In this document: one piece after another, positions 33,431-38,350 of the stretch
How positions within the stretch are numbered: position 1 is the stretch's first letter
Layout: each line of letters opens with the position of its first letter
Source: Smittium mucronatum
Lineage: Eukaryota; Kickxellomycota; Harpellomycetes; Harpellales; Legeriomycetaceae
Assembly (NCBI GenBank): GCA_001953115.1
Contig: LSSL01007728.1
Location: forward strand, 1 to 38,350
Direction of reading: 5' to 3'
DNA: 38,350 bases
Made by a program: the position numbers and the translations under genes
Notes under the pieces: generated by a model
Seen by the model: only the letters and a program-made list of their open reading frames with translations
Told to the model about the DNA's origin: nothing
The model's database searches: none

Positions 33431-35741
33431 CATAATTAGAACATTTTTTCTCTTAAAAATAATGAGTTTACATTTTAAATTTAGGAGTATTAAGTAAGAA
33501 TAACCTGTGATAATTTCTGTTATAATCGATAAAATTCAAAAATTTATGCATTTTTTAGTACACATTAAACCCAAAAATAATAAAAATCGCATTTATGGAT
33601 ATTAAATTTTTAAAAAAATTAGATCACCGACGTTATATCTTTATTTCAAATTAAAAAGTCTTATTTTTGATTCAGTAATAAAAAAATCAAATTATTTTAA
33701 TGTATTTTTAACTAGATTTTATTTAAAAAAAGCTGATATATATTATCAAAATAATTCATAAATGAATTTTTTTTAAGGTTCATTAAGTATAAAGCACAAA
33801 AAATATGAGAATATATAGAGAATTTAATTAGATCTATCTCAAAAAACAATAATGCATTTACTCTATTCTCAATAAAGCGCCAAATAAAATTAAAGACGAC
33901 TATTTTTCTAAAAATTAAATTTTTACAAAGTTTTTGATAGCTTTGCACCATAAACCAAAATTTTTTAGAAAATTTAAGTTTTATTATCAAAAAAAAAAAG
34001 CAGTCGAAATGTATAAATCTGTATTTTATATAATTTATCCAAACTCGATTCAAATAATGAAGGTTTAAAATTTTTCTTAAAACCCAAATCTCTGGAAAAA
34101 AAGTTATTACCATATAATTAAAACAGAAATCAAAATTCAAAAAGTCCTTTAAATATTAAAAATTCGAGGTTCAATTTATTCAAATAGTGTGATAAAATAT
34201 TTTCTGATAGAAAACTGTTTGAAATGAAACTAGAGTTGTTTCATATATATTTAGATATATTAGAAGATATTTTCTCATATTTTAAGGTGAATGGCTTTAT
34301 AATCATAAGATTATTTGTCAAATATTGGACCAAAATATTAATGTTTTAATTATTTTTTTAAGAAAATGAAATATGTATATAATGTTTCGAAATTAAAAAA
34401 ATTGAAATAAAATATTATAAAACACATTAATAAGTAAAATGATTGGTTTAGGAGGACCTACGAGAAAAAAATTAATTTCAGTTTTAAATCGTGAATTATT
34501 TTGATAAAAGATAATTATTTATACTTATATAAATTCAAAACTTCATATAAAAGTATTTGTCGGTAATTTTTTAAAAATTTATAGTAAGAGACAAATTATA
34601 AGTTTGATAAAGGAATTTATAAAGCTAAATAAATTTGTAAACATTGTAAAAAGATAAAACAATAAAAAAATATATAAGCAGAAAACAGGAAAAAAAATAA
34701 AAACTATATAAAAATGAATAAAAATTTATTATTTCATTTTTCAATTAAAATATTTAAATTGAATTTAAATTGAATTTAAATTTATAAAGTTACAAATAAT
34801 AAATTCGGGTAGCGCATATCTAAAATATAATCCCAAGTTGCCTATAATTTTTTGAAAATCAATTTTTATTTAGTAATATTTATCTTTATTCATTTTGCTT
34901 GTTTTTTTATTGTTTTTCAATCTAGAGTTCTTTATAGCTGTAAATTTGTTGTATTTATTCAATCTGATATTCTATAAAAAAAACATTTTAGTGACCATTT
35001 AATTTTTAATGAAATGGAAATTAAAAAATCATGACTAATATTGGTTCTCAATAATATAAAAAAATCATTCTCTTTAAAGTTTTTTTTAAGAAAGGTTTAA
35101 ATTTTAAGCGATAATAAATAAAATAATTTAATTCCAGGAAAATGATATATATTATATATTTGAAAAAAAATCAAATTAAATAAAAAAATAAAAAAATCTA
35201 ATTCTTACGTTTAAAAAAAAATAACTAACAACTTTTCAAGGGAGAATATAATGATTATAAAGAAGAAAGTTTTATGAAAAAGATAGTCAGTTACAAATCT
35301 AAACTTTTAAATCACCATGATATTTAATAATATGAAAATTTAAATAACAAAAAAAAGATAGATAAAAGCTTTTGAAGCTCAAATAGATAATATAAATATC
35401 TATGAACGATCTTGCATAAATAATTGGTAATACTTTTTCTTTTTCGAAATTAAGCATTTAGTGTTTTGAAATAAATGAGATATTTGATTTTATGAATGAT
35501 AAATTTCGATATATTTTGAAACCCTATTAAATTGGTGAATTTTATAGATAGATAACCCTTTTCTCACAAAATTATTATGCTATAAAATTTCTTAAAAATC
35601 AAATAGGATTATTAGATAAAGCCAAAAATTAGTAGAGGATAATGTAAAATGTCTTGTTTATGTCAATTTAATCTATTTTTTTTTAAAATGATATGTTTTA
35701 AACTAATTTAGTTAAATTTATTATCTAAACATTTTATTTAT
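33431..35741. other. AT desert; one long minus-strand open frame of doubtful reality
   Basis: A minus-strand frame is open from 34140 to 33712; its first ATG is at 34113, giving 133 residues rich in F, I, N, K and L. It is unusually long for this composition, but has no recognisable domain, and I do not call it a gene. Nothing else was seen. Confidence 0.4.
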
Positions 35742-36010
35742 ATGGCAGATTCTATTGAAAACCAGACTTTTTTTACTGTGTAAACCATCATCTACTTTTG
35801 GATTTATTTAAAGCTGGGCCAATGAAAATAGAAAAACAAAATAGCTCTAATAAATTTTTAAAATTTTACAAGCAGAAAACTAGCTTCTAAAATCCATTTT
35901 TTGAATTATCTAATAACCTCATACTTTATTTTAGCACCATATTTCCAAATTAGGAATTTACAAAAATTTAGTAGGAAAGTGTCCACTCTCAAAGAAAATC
36001 TTCCATATAT
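35742..36010 (+). repeat. Worn dispersed repeat, unit 4
   Basis: ATGGCAGATTCTATTGAAAA, CCAGACTTTTTT, AATAGCTCTAATAAATTT and ACCATATTTCCAAAT follow the order of unit 1 (26907 onward). A partial further unit may lie at 36220-36310 (AATAGCTC, CTAATAAGTTTTTAGAATTT, AACATAGCTTTTAAAG). Confidence 0.45.
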
Positions 36011-36310
36011 AAGTATAATTTTTTTTTTCACTTTTTTTAATTTTTTTAAAAAGTTTTTAGAAATTTTTATAAACAATCCAATAAATTTCTCGCAAAAGAA
36101 AACAATATATATATTACTGTATAAAAAATAAAAAATTCGAGTTTTTTACTAACAAATCAAATTAGATAAATATAACTTAGCCAAAATTTATTGAGGATAA
36201 TTAACCAATTGCTAGTTTTTCTGATTAGAAATAGCTCAAAAAAAATCCTAATAAGTTTTTAGAATTTTTTTTAATTTCGAAAACATAGCTTTTAAAGTTA
36301 CAAATAATTT

Positions 36311-37853
36311 TCAGCAGAAAAAACCAGTTTCATTTCATCTTAGCATAATTGTTAATAAAACAAAAATAATCAATATATCTTTCTTAAAAAACATATTATT
36401 AGTTGTATTTCAAAAAAAAAAATAGAGTTATTTTAATCATTTTGCATTATTTATCTAAATTCAAATGATGATGAATATTTTTAATATTCAAGGCGTAAAA
36501 TAATTTCATTTAATATCTAGAAATATTTTTTACATCATGCCTAATTTTTTTCAAGATTTTGGGTTAATGTAAAGTTGTTATACCAGTTTATTATCGATTA
36601 TTTAGGGAAAATTAAAGAAAATAAGCAAAAAATCATATTAAACCAATCATAATATATAGAAATAAATTTTTATGTTTTTAGAATGTAAAAAAGAAAGGTT
36701 TAAAAAGAAAAAAAGAAATTTTTGAATTAATTTCGAAAAAAACCCAAATTAATAATAATATAAGACTTGGTATATAAAGTTATTTGGATTGAAATATAAT
36801 TTTAAACCATTATTTTTAAATATGTGCATTAAGTTCAGAATGAAAGCTGTTTTACCAAGATCGGGAGATTTAGGGCCAATATATTGTTTAAAAGATGCGT
36901 ACTCTTAATTTTTTACCCAAAAATTTTTTAGGGTGTTATGAGGAGTAGTTCGAATTCATCTTAATAACTTATTTTGTCAAAAACTGGGATAAAGGAGGAA
37001 ATTAAATATTAATTTAAAATTCATCAATTTTTTAGATAAAAAGGCTCAAAATTAACTCCCTCTTATAAATAACGTCTTTATAAATTTATCTTTTAGACTA
37101 AATTAAATTAAATTGTATTTTCAATAGTTTATATCTCAATCTATAATAAAGCCCAGATCTAAATACACTGTAAAAAATATAATGAGTGGATAAATTGGAT
37201 GGATCATTGCTAATGAAAGATACTAAATTAAAATAAAATGTTTATTTTTTATCACTTTATTTTCTCAAGCTATTTATAAATCTTAAACGGTTTCTAAATT
37301 TAAATAAATATCATTATCTCTATAAAATACTGAAATATAATCGCCTTTATAACATTAAAAATTTATTAAAATATTATTTGTTAATTCCGGCTTCAAAAAG
37401 CTACAAACGATTTTGGATTGAAATTTATACAAGCTAAAAACTGTGAAGCGCAAATTGTTATTAAAGGTATAATGATGCATCCATATATTTTTTTATCATA
37501 ACCGTTTTAATTTGATTTAAAATATATATTGGGTGTTGGGCTGTCAGAATTATTCTTTCCTCGTGATAAAATCTATGTTTTTTTTCTTATTAATCTGTCA
37601 AAAAACTTTACCATATATTTTAATCAGAATATTTTCGAAGGGGGTAATAAAAAACCCACTTGTATTAATCTGATAAATATTTAAAAAACCTCTAATAAAA
37701 ATATTGCCCAAAATTTAAAAAAACAACCAAAAATCTATAGTTGCTTCTCCCTCCTGTCGCACCTAATTTTTCAGTTCTGGCTGAAATAATTAACTACAGA
37801 TATTAGGCAAAATCATATAATATATATGTGTTGTATGTGGTTTTTATATTTGC
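36311..37853. other. AT desert with a short protein-like stretch
   Basis: At 36822-36908 an ATG frame of 28 codons, reading MKAVLPRSGDLGPIYCLK in its middle, is less AT-rich than its surroundings and looks like a scrap of old coding sequence. No family is recognised and no continuation was found. The remainder is plain desert. Confidence 0.4.
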
Positions 37854-37970
37854 GTGGTTTTGAATATTTTTTTTTGGAATTTTGATTTTTAAGTGGTTTT
37901 GATTATATTTTTTTGGCATTTTGATTTTTAAGTGGTTTTGATTTTTTTTTTTTGGTGATTTTGATATGCA
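37854..37970 (+). repeat. Tandem repeat, three 39-bp units
   Basis: Units start with GTGGTTTTGA at 37854, 37893 and 37932, an exact 39-bp period. Each continues with a T-run, TTGG and ATTTTGAT. A partial fourth unit (ATGTGGTTTTTAT) may precede at about 37835. The units are rich in T and G on this strand, with almost no C. Confidence 0.8.
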
Positions 37971-38217
37971 CGTAGTCTTTATGCAATTTTTATTTTATAA
38001 AAGTTATAATTGATAGATTCTTTTGTCAAATTAGAATGATAGTTATTTCCACACTGAAAATTTCTATACCCGGTAAAATCAGTACTTATATATTGACTAA
38101 AAAAATTTTAAATCTCGAGTAAAATATTAAACTTGAGATCTCCCAATTCCAAAACTTATCTTTATATTCTCTATTTTGAAATATATCTTTAAAGTATCCA
38201 TTTCAAAAACAGCAAAA

Positions 38218-38261
38218 CAAATATAAAAAACAAATATAAAAAACAAATATAAAAAACAAAT
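38218..38261. repeat. Tandem repeat of a 13-bp unit, about 3.4 copies
   Basis: CAAATATAAAAAA repeats exactly at 38218, 38231 and 38244, followed by a partial copy. Confidence 0.9.
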
Positions 38262-38350
38262 AACACGAGAAAGTTACTCTAAAAACTTATTCTGAACAAT
38301 AAAAAAGATAGCTTAAGTCTTTTTTTAAAAAAATGATAACTTTTTATTAG

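Noticed and set aside
37854..38261. CRISPR-like arrays
   Set aside because: The 39-bp and 13-bp repeats are directly adjacent without unique spacers, and the genome context is eukaryotic.

Overview
This window looks like nuclear DNA of a filamentous ascomycete fungus: one intact, spliced housekeeping gene sits in a very AT-rich desert (roughly four-fifths A+T by eye). The gene is interrupted by a short GT-AG intron with a GTAAG donor, and its protein is a fungal-type mitochondrial dicarboxylate carrier. The rest has the look of an AT isochore built from old mobile elements worn down by C-to-T / G-to-A change, as repeat-induced point mutation (RIP) or methyl-cytosine decay would leave it. The species cannot be named from the sequence. 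I found no tRNA, rRNA, CRISPR array or bacterial-style operon.

Layout. 1-600: a slightly GC-richer edge with two diverged direct copies of a short coding-like segment, both ending at a possible splice donor. 600-15200: AT desert holding a long inverted-repeat element (about 2086-2961), a 225-bp dispersed repeat (5011-5235) and simple repeats. 15262-17627: stretches with unusually few stops in one frame, probably fossil coding sequence of unknown family. 18141-19681: a clear transposon-like element with about 250-bp terminal inverted repeats flanked by TA. 19684-23790: desert with a hairpin cluster and an isolated C-rich tract. 23790-24330: a compact GC-richer island with a perfect 10-bp stem closed by TTCG. 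25320-26830: the carrier gene with upstream region and poly(A) signal. 26900-36320: desert containing a worn repeat family in the same orientation and, at 32877-33425, a second copy of the 225-bp repeat split by a 319-bp insertion with a 5-bp target duplication. 37854-38261: two short tandem arrays.

Function. Only the carrier (DIC1-type) is a convincing working gene. It would exchange dicarboxylates such as malate or succinate for phosphate across the inner mitochondrial membrane. Everything else supported here is repeats, mobile-element remains and fossil coding sequence. No novel multi-gene system was found; the most informative items are the nested insertion with an intact empty site, the TA-flanked inverted-repeat element, the structured GC-rich island and the fossil frames.
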